Origin: Ruminococcus sp.
GTDB lineage: Bacteria; Bacillota; Clostridia; Oscillospirales; Ruminococcaceae
Reading direction: 5' to 3'
Assembly (NCBI GenBank): GCA_017634275.1
Contig: JAGBNQ010000066.1
Location: 1-32,396, forward strand
Length of the DNA stretch: 32,396 nt
Shown: piece after piece, positions 15,239 to 22,795 of the stretch
Position numbering within the stretch: the first letter of the stretch is position 1
Layout: each line of letters opens with the position of its first letter
The notes under the pieces: generated by a model
Told to the model about the DNA's origin: nothing
The model's database searches: none
Seen by the model: the letters and a program-made list of their open reading frames with translations, nothing else
Position numbers and translations under genes: made by a program

Positions 15239-15277
15239 GCCATAGTACTTCTGACTTTAGATCGGAAATACTATGGC
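15239..15277. other. Stem-loop GCCATAGTA/TACTATGGC
   Basis: Nine perfect base pairs (15239-15247 with 15269-15277), extended by TTC/GAA across one mismatch, with no T run on either strand. It may mark the end of the lipoprotein remnant's transcript, but its function is unknown. Confidence 0.45.
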
Positions 15278-15329
15278 GTTAAATCTCTGTATAAGTACCG
15301 CGCTTATCGGGAGGTTTATTAAATGCAGC

Positions 15330-15598
15330 TTATGATATTATGCCCTTCATAAGCTCTTCAAGCTCTTCATCAGACTTGGCCGTAAGCTCATCACTATTGT
15401 AGAACCTTGTGATCAGCGCCCCGACAGCCTTGCCGTCCGACTCAGCAGGTGCTGTTTCAGACTTGGTCTGTGGATCTTTTGTGGATTGATCATTTGCTGT
15501 GGTCGTTGTAGTGGTTTGCGTTTGGCTGTCAGCCTTGCTTGATGATGCGTCCTTGTCACCGCACCCTGCTCTGATATAAGAACAGGCTGTTTTTTACA
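15330..15598 (-). pseudogene. Decapitated lipoprotein gene remnant
   Basis: On the minus strand an open frame reads AGCGDKDASSSKADSQ, then a Thr-rich stretch and a charged tail ending SDEELEELMKGIIS and a stop at 15332-15330. AGCGDKD followed by a Ser/Thr-rich linker is what follows the lipobox Cys in lipoproteins of this genome (compare LTACGEGGSSSS in the GH16 protein). There is no start codon: the frame runs back directly into the TAG stop of the Rpn-type nuclease gene, in the same frame. The signal-peptide half is therefore missing, and the remainder is about 75 residues. I read it as a lipoprotein gene whose 5' part was replaced or lost when the nuclease gene arrived. Confidence 0.6.
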
Positions 15599-16405
15599 CT
15601 ATGCAGGCCTGCCCTCGGCAAGCGCCTTTACCTCATCAAGACTAAGACCGGAATACTTAGCGATATCTTCAAATGAAAGCTTTCCGTCGTCGATCATTGC
15701 CTGAGCGGTTTTTATCATATGTTCTTTTCTGGCCTCAGCTCTGCCTTCATTTCTGGCCTCATCTCTTAATTCTTCAACTATCTTACACATTTTCTCCCGA
15801 CCTCCTTCTGTTTCCTTGTAATACTTTACACCATCGGCAAGCTGAGGATAGTTCATATCCTGCGATTTAAGGCACTTAAAATCGTGCATAAGCTTTGCAA
15901 GCGGTGTATCGTCCTTGTCGTGCTCGCCGTTTACATATATAATATGTGTCCCGTCGCCAAATGGCTCATCTGTTTCCTCTATCCTTCTTGTGATGTGATA
16001 CAGCGGCAGATCGCGCCCGAGTACATCATGCTCGGTTATGAATATAACGTAGCTGTCAACAAGCTCGGAATACGCCTGCCCCTTGTCAAGCAGACGTGTA
16101 TCGAGCATACTGCTGTTGTAGCGTGCCCTGCGGATATCCGCCCCGTCATTATCACGCTGGACTTCAATGTCCATAACTCTGTTCGCAGAATCAACAGCGG
16201 TTATATCTAACCTTACCGAGCGCTTTTTGAGATTTCTGTATTCGTGCTGAACGGTTATCTTTTTGACCTTGATCGCAGGCTGTTTGAGTATGATACTCAG
16301 CACCAGCTCAACCCCTGCATAGTTTTCATCAAAGACCTGGCACATAAAGTCATCGTCCATTAAAGTCATTCTGTCAATGGCGTTTTCGATTTTCTGTCTG
16401 TCCAT
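15599..16405 (-). CDS. Rpn-type PD-(D/E)XK nuclease / putative transposase
   Basis: A 268-residue protein of the Rpn (recombination-promoting nuclease, formerly transposase-like YhgA) group. The N-terminus has TLMDDDFMCQVFDENYAG and the nuclease core is SVRLDITAVDSANRVMDIEVQRD, giving the Asp and Glu-x-Gln of the PD-(D/E)XK fold. RARYNSSMLDTRLLDKGQAYSEL and YVIFITEHDVLG follow in the usual order. The C-terminal helices (about 210-265, ARNEGRAEARKEHM, then LSFEDIAKYSGLSLDEVKAL) are the usual tail in Clostridia. These proteins are mobile or rapidly changing and promote recombination. It abuts a headless lipoprotein gene. Family confidence is good; whether it moves is not known. Confidence 0.82.
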   Translation of the reverse strand: MDRQKIENAIDRMTLMDDDFMCQVFDENYAGVELVLSIILKQPAIKVKKITVQHEYRNLKKRSVRLDITAVDSANRVMDIEVQRDNDGADIRRARYNSSMLDTRLLDKGQAYSELVDSYVIFITEHDVLGRDLPLYHITRRIEETDEPFGDGTHIIYVNGEHDKDDTPLAKLMHDFKCLKSQDMNYPQLADGVKYYKETEGGREKMCKIVEELRDEARNEGRAEARKEHMIKTAQAMIDDGKLSFEDIAKYSGLSLDEVKALAEGRPA

Positions 16406-16425
16406 AGCTTACCACTTTTTCTTTA

Positions 16426-16453
16426 AATATAATATACCATATCTGCCCGTCAA
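16426..16453 (-). promoter_or_regulatory. Possible promoter of the Rpn-type gene
   Basis: On the minus strand: TTGACG (16453-16448), a 16-base spacer and TATATT (16431-16426), about 20 bases before the ATG. The region is A/T-rich and other -10 choices exist. The rest of the gap 16454-16697 shows only a small hairpin GCTTTT-GCG-AAAAGC (16602-16616). Confidence 0.4.
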
Positions 16454-16697
16454 AATCAATAGGAAGTGAAATAAAAAATCGTGCAATATGTTTGTCTTTT
16501 AAGCTGTACACTTTTATGTACAAAGGCGGCTTTTGCGCTAAAATAGGGGAGTGGGGTATTACTGTCGGACGTAAAATTTAGATGTCAATTATCCCGAGGC
16601 AGCTTTTGCGAAAAGCCTTGTGTATGGGCAATTTTTATAAATAAATCCTTATTATCATACGCTGTATTGTTCAATACATTCTATTTTGGAAAAGGAG

Positions 16698-16726
16698 TTG
16701 ACAATCTGAAATTCAAGGTGTATAAT
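16698..16726 (+). promoter_or_regulatory. Consensus promoter of the ABC exporter genes
   Basis: TTGACA (16698-16703), a 17-base spacer and TATAAT (16721-16726), a perfect match. Transcription would begin near 16733, at the edge of the dyad described separately. Confidence 0.88.
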
Positions 16727-16732
16727 AATTAC

Positions 16733-16750
16733 AGTTAGCTAAAACTAACT
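16733..16750 (+). promoter_or_regulatory. Operator-like dyad at the ABC transcription start
   Basis: AGTTAG-CTAAAA-CTAACT is a perfect 6-base inverted repeat placed at about +1 to +18. The position fits a repressor site of MarR or TetR type. The regulator is not next to it, and the dyad differs from the TGACAC dyads of the TetR gene in this window. Confidence 0.6.
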
Positions 16751-16776
16751 CAAAAATGAGATCGGGGTGTTTTTAT

Positions 16777-17471
16777 ATGGCTAAGACACAAGTTGAATTT
16801 AAAGATGTTGTAAGGGTGACGGGCAGCAGACAGCGGTTGACCACGTCAGCTTTACTATAGATGAGGGGGAGTTTGTAGTTATCCTCGGGCGCTCGGGTGC
16901 AGGCAAATCGACTGTGCTTAATATGCTCGGTGGAATGGATACGCCTACCGAGGGAAAGGTGATCGTTGACGGTGCAGAGGTATCATCAATGAATGACAAA
17001 GAGCTTTCAGTCTACAGGGCTGACACGATAGGGTTTATCTTTCAGTTTTATAACCTTATCCCGGGGCTTACGGCTTATGAGAACGTAGCTCTTGTTAAGG
17101 ATATAAAAAAGGATTCGCTCGATGCAAATGAGATGCTTGAGCGCGTTGGCCTTGCTGACCAGAAAAACAAGTTTCCCTCGCAGATGTCGGGCGGTCAGCA
17201 GCAGAGAGTTTCAATAGCGCGTGCGCTTGCGAAAAACCCGAAAATAATCCTCGGTGATGAGCCTACGGGCGCACTTGATTCCGAAACGGGGCTGATAGTG
17301 CTTGAAATGCTGCAAAAGCTCTCGACCGAGGAGGGCAATACGGTCATACTTGTAACGCATAACGCCGATATCGCAAAGTGCGCAAACAAGGTTATACATA
17401 TGCGAAACGGCAAAATAAAATCAATAAAGACAAACGACGCCCCCTTATCGGTGCGCGAAATTGAGTGGTAG
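16777..17471 (+). pseudogene. ABC exporter ATPase (MacB/LolD-like), frameshifted near its N-terminus
   Basis: The gene starts at 16777 (MAKTQVEFKDVVRV) after GGGGTG, but this frame stops at a TAG within 30 codons. Adding one base, T, after 16818 restores GTG-TAC-GGG, giving VVRVYGQQTAVDHVSFTIDEG and 231 residues in all, with the A-loop Tyr. The rest is intact: Walker A GRSGAGKST, Q-loop FQFYNLIPGL, signature SGGQQQRVSIARAL, Walker B IILGDEPTGALD and the H-loop VTHNAD. It would power the FtsX-type permease 12 bases downstream. The ATG at 16914 lies after Walker A and cannot give an active protein. True loss of function and sequence error are both possible. Confidence 0.85.
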
Positions 17472-17483
17472 GGGGGAGCATAT

Positions 17484-19778
17484 ATGCTTAGGCGAAAAAT
17501 GCTCCGCGATATAAGGGGCAGCTTTGCACAGTTTTTTTCTATATTTATTCTTGCGGCGGTGGCGATGTGGTGCTATACGGGCTTTCAGGCAAACGTCATA
17601 GGCGGCACTCAGGCAAGGGAGGAATTTGAAAGCAAGTCAAACTTTTCAGACGGCTGGATATACGGCGCGGCCTTTGGCGATGAGCAGGCAAAGGCAGTAG
17701 CCGATATTGACAAGGTTAAGGACGTTCAGCTGAGAAACGAGGTGCTTGGAAAGGCTGATGAAAAATTCAACACGGCCGAGCTTTACTGCTATTTTCAGGA
17801 TAGCGTGAATGTTACAAAGCCCTATGTAATAAAGGGAGAAGGCTTTGACCCCGATGATACCGAGGGGGTATGGCTTTTCTACCGCTTTGCTGATGCGTGG
17901 GGGCTTAAGGTCGGTGATGAGTTTACCTCTCACGCGCTCGGGCAGGATATAACCAAAACTATCCGCGGCCTTGTGGTAACGCCCGAGTATGAATTTGCCT
18001 GCGCATCGACCGATGCGGATACCGACTTTCACAACATAGGCTTTGCCTATATGTCGGTAAAAGTGCTGCCCGAGGAGCTTAGGAGCTTTAACGAGATAGT
18101 TTTCACCTGCTCGGGCGACCCGTTAAAGCTTGAAGGTGACATAGAAAAGGCACTTGACGGAAACTACGCTTTCTTAGCTGACCGCAAGAGCATTGACGGC
18201 TATAACCGCTTAACTGACGAGCTTGGCCAGCATGACGGGTTTTCGTATGTGTTCTCGGCGGTGTTTGTGGCGATAGCGCTGCTTGTTATAACAACTACCA
18301 TGAAAAGAATGGTAGCCCGTCAGCGCACGCAGATAGGAACGCTAAACGCGCTCGGTATGAAAAAGAGCAAGATAATGATGCACTACATAAGCTTTAGTGT
18401 AGTGGTAACGGCGCTCGGCTGCTTTGTGGGCGTTGTGCTTGGCATATTCACCTTCGGTAAGATGATGGTCGATATTTTCAGCGATGCTTACTCTGTTCCC
18501 GGGTGGGGGCCGGGGTATGATGCCAAGAGCATTATCCTCTCGCTTGTAATAGTTATGATCTGCGCTTTGGCGGCATTTTTAAGCTGTAAGAGCATTCTTA
18601 AGATACACCCCTCCGAGGCGCTGCGGCCTGCGGCTGCAAAAAGCTCAAAGCCCTGCATTTTTGAAAAGCTGCCGTTTTGGGATAAGCTCGGCTTTACCGC
18701 AAAATACGACCTGCGCGACATTGCGCGCTCAAAGCTGAGGGCAGTAATGGGCATTTTCGGTACGATGATGGGAATGGTGATAATGCTCCTCGGCTTAGGT
18801 GCTTATGATACGGTGGATCATGTCGAGAATTGGTATTTTAAGGACATACAGAATTATGACTCGCAGGTGCTTTTTACCGACAGCTGCACACCCGAGCAGG
18901 CCTTTGAAAGTGCTGACAAGTATAACGGCGAGCTTATCTCGGCTGACCTTATATCAATTGCCGCGCAGGAGCATCCGACATCGGACGACATTTTAAGCTG
19001 CAAGCTTACAGTTACCGAGGGCAAGGGGCTGTTCTGCGTATCGGACGTTGACCTGAACGTTACCGACTTAGAGCCTGGAACTGTAGCGCTGACAATGAAA
19101 CAGGCCGAAAAATTAGGCCTTGAAAAGGGTGACACTGTATACTGGAAACGTTCAAGCGACAACAGCTGGAACAAAAACAAGATAGGCTTTATTTCAAGGC
19201 ACCCCTCAATTATGGGAATAACGATGCTTAGGGCAGATTATGAGGCGGAAGGCTTTGAATTCAAGCCGCAGATGCTCGTTTCAAAGGATGAGTGTGACGG
19301 GGCAGATGAGCTTTCGTATGTTTCGGCAGTTCACAGAATGAGCGACCTTAAGGCGGCATTTGAAAAGAATATGGAGATCATGAATCTGCTCGTTTACTTT
19401 ATGATATTCTTTGCCTGCCTGCTGATAATAGTTGTGCTTTACAACTCGGGAAACCTGTCCTTCAACGAGCGCGAGAAGGAATTTGCAACGCTTAAGGTGC
19501 TGGGCTTTAAGAGCAATGCTATAAGAAAGCTCATATCCGTGCAAAATCTGTGGCTGTCGATCATCGGCGTTATTCTGGGAATACCGCTCGGGCAGGGGCC
19601 GCTGCAGGCGATGATGGATTCAAACGGCGACCAGATAGACTGGCCCTGCTACGTTTCACCGCTTACATACCTTATTTCAGCGGCGTTTGTTATGGTAGTA
19701 TCGGTCATCGTCGGCTTTATGTTCCAGCGCAGGATAAAGAGAATAAATATGATAGAGGTTCTTAAGGGAATGGAATGA
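17484..19778 (+). CDS. ABC exporter permease, FtsX/MacB-type with two FtsX domains
   Basis: A 764-residue membrane protein of the FtsX-like permease type. An N-terminal membrane helix (GSFAQFFSIFILAAVAMWCY, about 10-30) is followed by a large extracytoplasmic domain. A first three-helix FtsX block lies at about 252-370 (VFSAVFVAIALLVITTTMKRMVARQRTQIGTLNALG). A second extracytoplasmic part follows an internal helix (AVMGIFGTMMGMVIMLLGLG), and a second FtsX block is at about 630-760 (FNEREKEFATLKVLGF). Such permeases with MacB-like ATPases export peptides or lipids or sense antimicrobial peptides. The gene follows the ATPase by 12 bases and ends before a strong terminator. Substrate unknown; its ATPase partner is frameshifted. 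Confidence 0.9.
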   Translation: MLRRKMLRDIRGSFAQFFSIFILAAVAMWCYTGFQANVIGGTQAREEFESKSNFSDGWIYGAAFGDEQAKAVADIDKVKDVQLRNEVLGKADEKFNTAELYCYFQDSVNVTKPYVIKGEGFDPDDTEGVWLFYRFADAWGLKVGDEFTSHALGQDITKTIRGLVVTPEYEFACASTDADTDFHNIGFAYMSVKVLPEELRSFNEIVFTCSGDPLKLEGDIEKALDGNYAFLADRKSIDGYNRLTDELGQHDGFSYVFSAVFVAIALLVITTTMKRMVARQRTQIGTLNALGMKKSKIMMHYISFSVVVTALGCFVGVVLGIFTFGKMMVDIFSDAYSVPGWGPGYDAKSIILSLVIVMICALAAFLSCKSILKIHPSEALRPAAAKSSKPCIFEKLPFWDKLGFTAKYDLRDIARSKLRAVMGIFGTMMGMVIMLLGLGAYDTVDHVENWYFKDIQNYDSQVLFTDSCTPEQAFESADKYNGELISADLISIAAQEHPTSDDILSCKLTVTEGKGLFCVSDVDLNVTDLEPGTVALTMKQAEKLGLEKGDTVYWKRSSDNSWNKNKIGFISRHPSIMGITMLRADYEAEGFEFKPQMLVSKDECDGADELSYVSAVHRMSDLKAAFEKNMEIMNLLVYFMIFFACLLIIVVLYNSGNLSFNEREKEFATLKVLGFKSNAIRKLISVQNLWLSIIGVILGIPLGQGPLQAMMDSNGDQIDWPCYVSPLTYLISAAFVMVVSVIVGFMFQRRIKRINMIEVLKGME

Positions 19779-19852
19779 TGATGTGCGGAAGTAAAAAAGC
19801 TATGTATTTAGTAATTTATGAGCCGACGCTATAAAAAAAGAAGAATAAATAA

Positions 19853-19907
19853 AAAAAGTGATCGCTGCGTGATAGGTCTTAATACCCTACCGCGCAGCGA
19901 TTTTTAT
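19853..19907. terminator. Terminator after the ABC permease
   Basis: ATCGCTGCG (19861-19869) pairs with CGCAGCGAT (19893-19901), with an A tract before and TTTTTATTTT after. It may act in both directions, since the flavodoxin gene converges on it. Confidence 0.85.
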
Positions 19908-19935
19908 TTTGCTATTTATCTCTTGTGGAGATTTA

Positions 19936-20469
19936 CTATAATGAGCTGCCGAGGGCAAAGGCTTTTTGGGGGTAATCTGTCATACGGGTCATTGACGGGC
20001 TGCCGCAGCCGCAGCCGAGAACCATTCCTTTATCCTCAAAGTTAATGTAGCGCACGAGTGTTTTGTAGTGGGCGGCAAGTGCCTCAAATGTCCAGTCCTG
20101 AGAATTCCACGCAACGCTCAGCAAGGCTGATTTTAAGTGCCGTCTGTTAAGGCTGCTGTTGTATGCGCAAAAACGGTCAACGACTGCCTTTAGCTGCGCG
20201 CTCATTCCGTAGTAGTAAAGCGGCGTTGCAAACACGACCATATCACACGATAGCAGCGCTTTGCGAACTATCGCGTTATCATCATCCAAAACGCAGTCAC
20301 CCTCATAGCCGCAGGCTATGCAGCCTATGCAGGGGCTTATACTTAGCTTGCAGACATCGATCATTTCTACCTCGTGGCCGCCTTGCTCTGCACCTCTTTT
20401 GAAATTATCCGCAAGTATGCTTGTTGAGCCGTTTTCATTCGGGCTCGCCATAAGAATTACTATTTTCAT
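19936..20469 (-). CDS. Flavodoxin-family NAD(P)H-dependent FMN reductase
   Basis: A 177-residue flavoprotein of the NADPH-dependent FMN reductase / flavodoxin_2 type, cytoplasmic. The FMN phosphate loop is ILMASPNENGSTS at the N-terminus; the flavin-side loop is FATPLYYYGMSAQLKAVVDR. SPCIGCIACGYEGDCVLDDD has the CxxC-x2-C arrangement typical of this iron-sulfur-associated or thiol-active branch in anaerobes. The true start is 20469; the open frame runs further upstream only because it crosses the MITE at 20489-20660. It is the third gene after the aldo-keto reductase and the DUF4405 gene, now separated from them by the insertion. Probably part of a redox-stress operon. Confidence 0.88.
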   Translation of the reverse strand: MKIVILMASPNENGSTSILADNFKRGAEQGGHEVEMIDVCKLSISPCIGCIACGYEGDCVLDDDNAIVRKALLSCDMVVFATPLYYYGMSAQLKAVVDRFCAYNSSLNRRHLKSALLSVAWNSQDWTFEALAAHYKTLVRYINFEDKGMVLGCGCGSPSMTRMTDYPQKAFALGSSL

Positions 20470-20488
20470 TTTTTGCACCTCACAATTA

Positions 20489-20660
20489 GGCAACACCGCA
20501 CAAAGATTGTGGTACAGATACGCAGTCAGATTTTTCGTCAGATTGCCCAAAATTACCGCAGGAATACTAACGTATTTCAAGGTAAATTTGGGTGATATGA
20601 CGGAAAATCTGCAAGTAGATGTGCCGCAAAGCTCTCAGGCGGTCTTTGTGCGGTGTTGCC
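20489..20660. mobile_element. MITE with 18-bp perfect TIRs and TTA target duplication
   Basis: A 172-base element bounded by perfect 18-base terminal inverted repeats, GGCAACACCGCACAAAGA (20489-20506) and its complement (20643-20660), with TTA directly repeated on both sides (20486-20488, 20661-20663). Most of the interior is also palindromic (CAGATTTTTCGTCA with TGACGGAAAATCTG, and ATAC-TAAC-GTAT at the centre), so one strand can fold into a single long hairpin. No transposase. The 3-base TNA-type duplication fits IS5-like transposases, but the donor is not in the window. It separates the DUF4405 gene from the flavodoxin gene. Confidence 0.88.
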
Positions 20661-20670
20661 TTAGTTTTTT

Positions 20671-21516
20671 TCAGGTCTTAAAATCACTGTAAAGGCTTTT
20701 ACCGCCTTGCGAAGTATTTTGTGCGGCGTTTGCGTTATTCTGCCAGCTTGCTGTTGTGCTGCCAAAACCGCCGCTGTTATTATCATCTTTTAGCGCAAGG
20801 AACATGACGCTGCCTATAGCCGCAGCTATCAAGAGCCATATCAGCGGCTTTGCAGAGTATTTCTTATCCTTATTTTTCTGCACAAGCTCACAGATAGTGT
20901 CGCCCACAAGCACAAAGAAAAGCAGCATTGCGAGGTTTTGCCAAATGATGAGCCACTTTGCAGTTTCATAATCAAGGAAGGCAAAGTGCGTTTTGAAAAA
21001 GATGTAGTTTACAATATCGCTCTTTATAAAAAGCCAAAAGCCTGCGCCTGCGGCTAATGTTAAAGCGCCCTTGAAAACCGCCTTGCCCTTGCCCTGTATT
21101 TTAGCGGTCATCGCCTTTATATGCATTCCTATATGCAGCCCCATAAGTATAAATGACCAGTAGGAAAATGCAAGGTGCAGCGTGCGCGCGGTCATTACAT
21201 TTATAAGTCCATACATAAAAGGGACAGCATGGCCGCTCATTGACATTCCGCTTAGTGCGGTAAGTAAAATGGCTGTGAGCATAAGCGAGTTGACCGCCGT
21301 GACCGCTATTCGGTAGGGGGAGTATTTCCCCTTAAAAACCGCCTTATACCAGCCGAGGTTCAGGATGTTGTGCAAAACAAGCGTTACCGTCATTCCTATC
21401 CCGAGCCACTCGTGCAGCACATCGCCCGTCACCTGAATGGCCATTAAAAACAGCAAAAGGACTGTCAGAAAAGCATCAACTATCCTTTTGATGATATTTT
21501 TGGTCTTAGCCTGCAT
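20671..21516 (-). CDS. DUF4405-like cytochrome b-type membrane protein
   Basis: A 281-residue integral membrane protein with about six helices. The first helices (VDAFLTVLLLFLMAIQVTGDVLHEWLG, then MTVTLVLHNILNLGW, then LMLTAILLTALSGMSM) and the fourth (HLAFSYWSFILMGLHIGMH) place His residues where DUF4405 and cytochrome b561-like proteins bind haem. This suggests a membrane electron carrier. Two more helices and an Asn/Ser/Gly-rich tail (NNSGGFGSTTASWQNNANA) follow; the tail may be exposed. It starts 19 bases after the aldo-keto reductase stop and is followed directly by the MITE and then a flavodoxin. Partners are probably those soluble reductases. Haem binding is by pattern only. Confidence 0.72.
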   Translation of the reverse strand: MQAKTKNIIKRIVDAFLTVLLLFLMAIQVTGDVLHEWLGIGMTVTLVLHNILNLGWYKAVFKGKYSPYRIAVTAVNSLMLTAILLTALSGMSMSGHAVPFMYGLINVMTARTLHLAFSYWSFILMGLHIGMHIKAMTAKIQGKGKAVFKGALTLAAGAGFWLFIKSDIVNYIFFKTHFAFLDYETAKWLIIWQNLAMLLFFVLVGDTICELVQKNKDKKYSAKPLIWLLIAAAIGSVMFLALKDDNNSGGFGSTTASWQNNANAAQNTSQGGKSLYSDFKT

Positions 21517-21535
21517 GACGATCCCTCACTCTCTC

Positions 21536-22471
21536 TTATTTCATTTCCTTTTCCCAAAAACGGATAACGTTAAGGCCGAGCCCGTCAGCAACGCTTTCAA
21601 GCTCTGCGACCTCATCGGGGGTGAGGGCTATGCTTGCCGCCTTTACAGCGTCATCAACATGGCTTGTCTTAGTTACACCGATTATCGGCAGAGTTCCCTT
21701 AGCTATAGCCCATGCAACAGGGATTTGCGCTATTTTGACACCGTATTTATCGGCCAGCTTGCCGAGCGCTTTGTTCATTATTTCAAGCTTGTCAAGAATG
21801 GGGTTATAGCTCTGCGCCCTTGCCGAGCCCTCGGGCATCGGGTGAGAAGTATCATACTTGCCCGAAAGCGCGCCCTGCTCAAGCACCATATATGAGAAGA
21901 AGGTTATATCGTTTTGCTTGCAGTAATCAAGTATTCCCGACTGCTCGGAGGAGCGGTTTATAAGGCTGTAATGGTTCTGAACCGCCGAGAGCTTAAGGCC
22001 GTGTGCGGCAAGGATCTCAGCTGCCTGCTTTATTTCCGAGAGGTTGTGGTTTGATACGCCTATCATCGGCACATTGTCCTTGCCCTCAAAATACTTTGCA
22101 AGCTCCTCAGTCCACTTTGGTGCGTCCCATACATTATGTATCCAGTAGATATCAAAGCTGTCAAGCTCCATAAGACCGAGCTGCATTTCTATCATATCCT
22201 TCATAGCCGCAGGTGATGAGCTGTCAGCGCATTGGGGAGTGAATTTATCCGAAATAAGAACACTCTCTCGCGGCAAGCCCTTAACAAAGCCTGCAAGCAC
22301 CTTTTCAGATGTGCCCATACCGTATGCGTAGGCGGTATCCCATAGGTTAAGGCCGTTTTCCATTGCCTTATCAAATATAGGGCGGAGTGTATCAGCTGTT
22401 AAGCTGCCGCCGAATGTACCGTCATTGCCCCATGCCCATGCACCGAGCGCTATCTTTGGTAGGTTTTTCAT
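21536..22471 (-). CDS. Aldo/keto reductase (second copy)
   Basis: A 311-residue NADPH-dependent TIM-barrel reductase, clearly distinct from the copy at 13257-14294. The tetrad residues are Asp and Tyr in LWDTAYAYGMGTSE, Lys in SDKFTPQ and His in IYWIHNVWD; the coenzyme end is LPIIGVTKTSHVDDA. The start is set at 22471 (MKNLPKIALGAWAWG) by AAGGAGGAA just upstream; the frame continues to 22546, but that part is the promoter/operator. It is the first gene of a leftward operon with the DUF4405 membrane protein and a flavodoxin. The promoter is a near copy of the TetR promoter, so it should answer to that repressor. Confidence 0.92.
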   Translation of the reverse strand: MKNLPKIALGAWAWGNDGTFGGSLTADTLRPIFDKAMENGLNLWDTAYAYGMGTSEKVLAGFVKGLPRESVLISDKFTPQCADSSSPAAMKDMIEMQLGLMELDSFDIYWIHNVWDAPKWTEELAKYFEGKDNVPMIGVSNHNLSEIKQAAEILAAHGLKLSAVQNHYSLINRSSEQSGILDYCKQNDITFFSYMVLEQGALSGKYDTSHPMPEGSARAQSYNPILDKLEIMNKALGKLADKYGVKIAQIPVAWAIAKGTLPIIGVTKTSHVDDAVKAASIALTPDEVAELESVADGLGLNVIRFWEKEMK

Positions 22472-22496
22472 AATAAATTCCTCCTTGTACTTATTC

Positions 22497-22546
22497 TGAC
22501 ATCGTGTCATTATAGATATTATAGCACTATTCTGACACGGTGTCAA
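22497..22546 (-). promoter_or_regulatory. Second TetR-type promoter with twin operators
   Basis: On the minus strand: TTGACA (22546-22541), a 17-base spacer and TATAAT (22523-22518). Dyads TGACACGGTGTCA (22533-22545) and TGACATCGTGTCA (22497-22509) sit at the same positions relative to the -10 as in the TetR promoter at 14940-14989. The gap between the two dyads is 23 bases in both. Confidence 0.87.
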
Positions 22547-22733
22547 TATGCTGACGGGAATTAATTTATTTTTGGTAAAGCTGACAGTTAATAGCTATCG
22601 GCTTTGTGCAAAATGCTAAATTTATAAATACTCCCAAATAGTTGCTGAAGGTAAAAAACTTTTGTGAGTAATGTGCATTTGCATAAAAATAGCAGGGCTG
22701 ATTTGTGCAAATGGTCAAAAGATAAAAACTTGC

Positions 22734-22767
22734 GAACCCAAAACAGCTTTGTGAGGGTGTTAATTAC
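22734..22767 (+). promoter_or_regulatory. Putative alternative-sigma promoter, site 1
   Basis: GAACC (22734-22738), 16 bases, then GGGTGTTAATTAC (22755-22767), 41 bases before the ATG of the 1073-residue protein. It is the least conserved of four such blocks (GAACC for GCACC, GGGTGT for GGGTAT). No TATAAT promoter is visible in its place. The upstream part of this gap (22550-22733) is A/T-rich with nothing else recognised. Confidence 0.5.
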
Positions 22768-22795
22768 AGAATAGCATTTTAAGGAGGAAATAAAA

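Noticed and set aside
16545-16566. A fifth GGGTATTAC motif (16554-16562)
   Set aside because: No GCACC-like box lies at the required spacing, and the nearest downstream gene has a perfect TTGACA/TATAAT promoter of its own.
20470-20580. N-terminal extension of the flavodoxin-type protein to 20580
   Set aside because: The extra 37 codons lie mostly in the MITE, and the family start MKIVILMASPNENG is at 20469.
22472-22546. N-terminal extension of the second aldo-keto reductase to 22546
   Set aside because: That stretch is the promoter with its two operators; AAGGAGGAA and the family N-terminus place the start at 22471.
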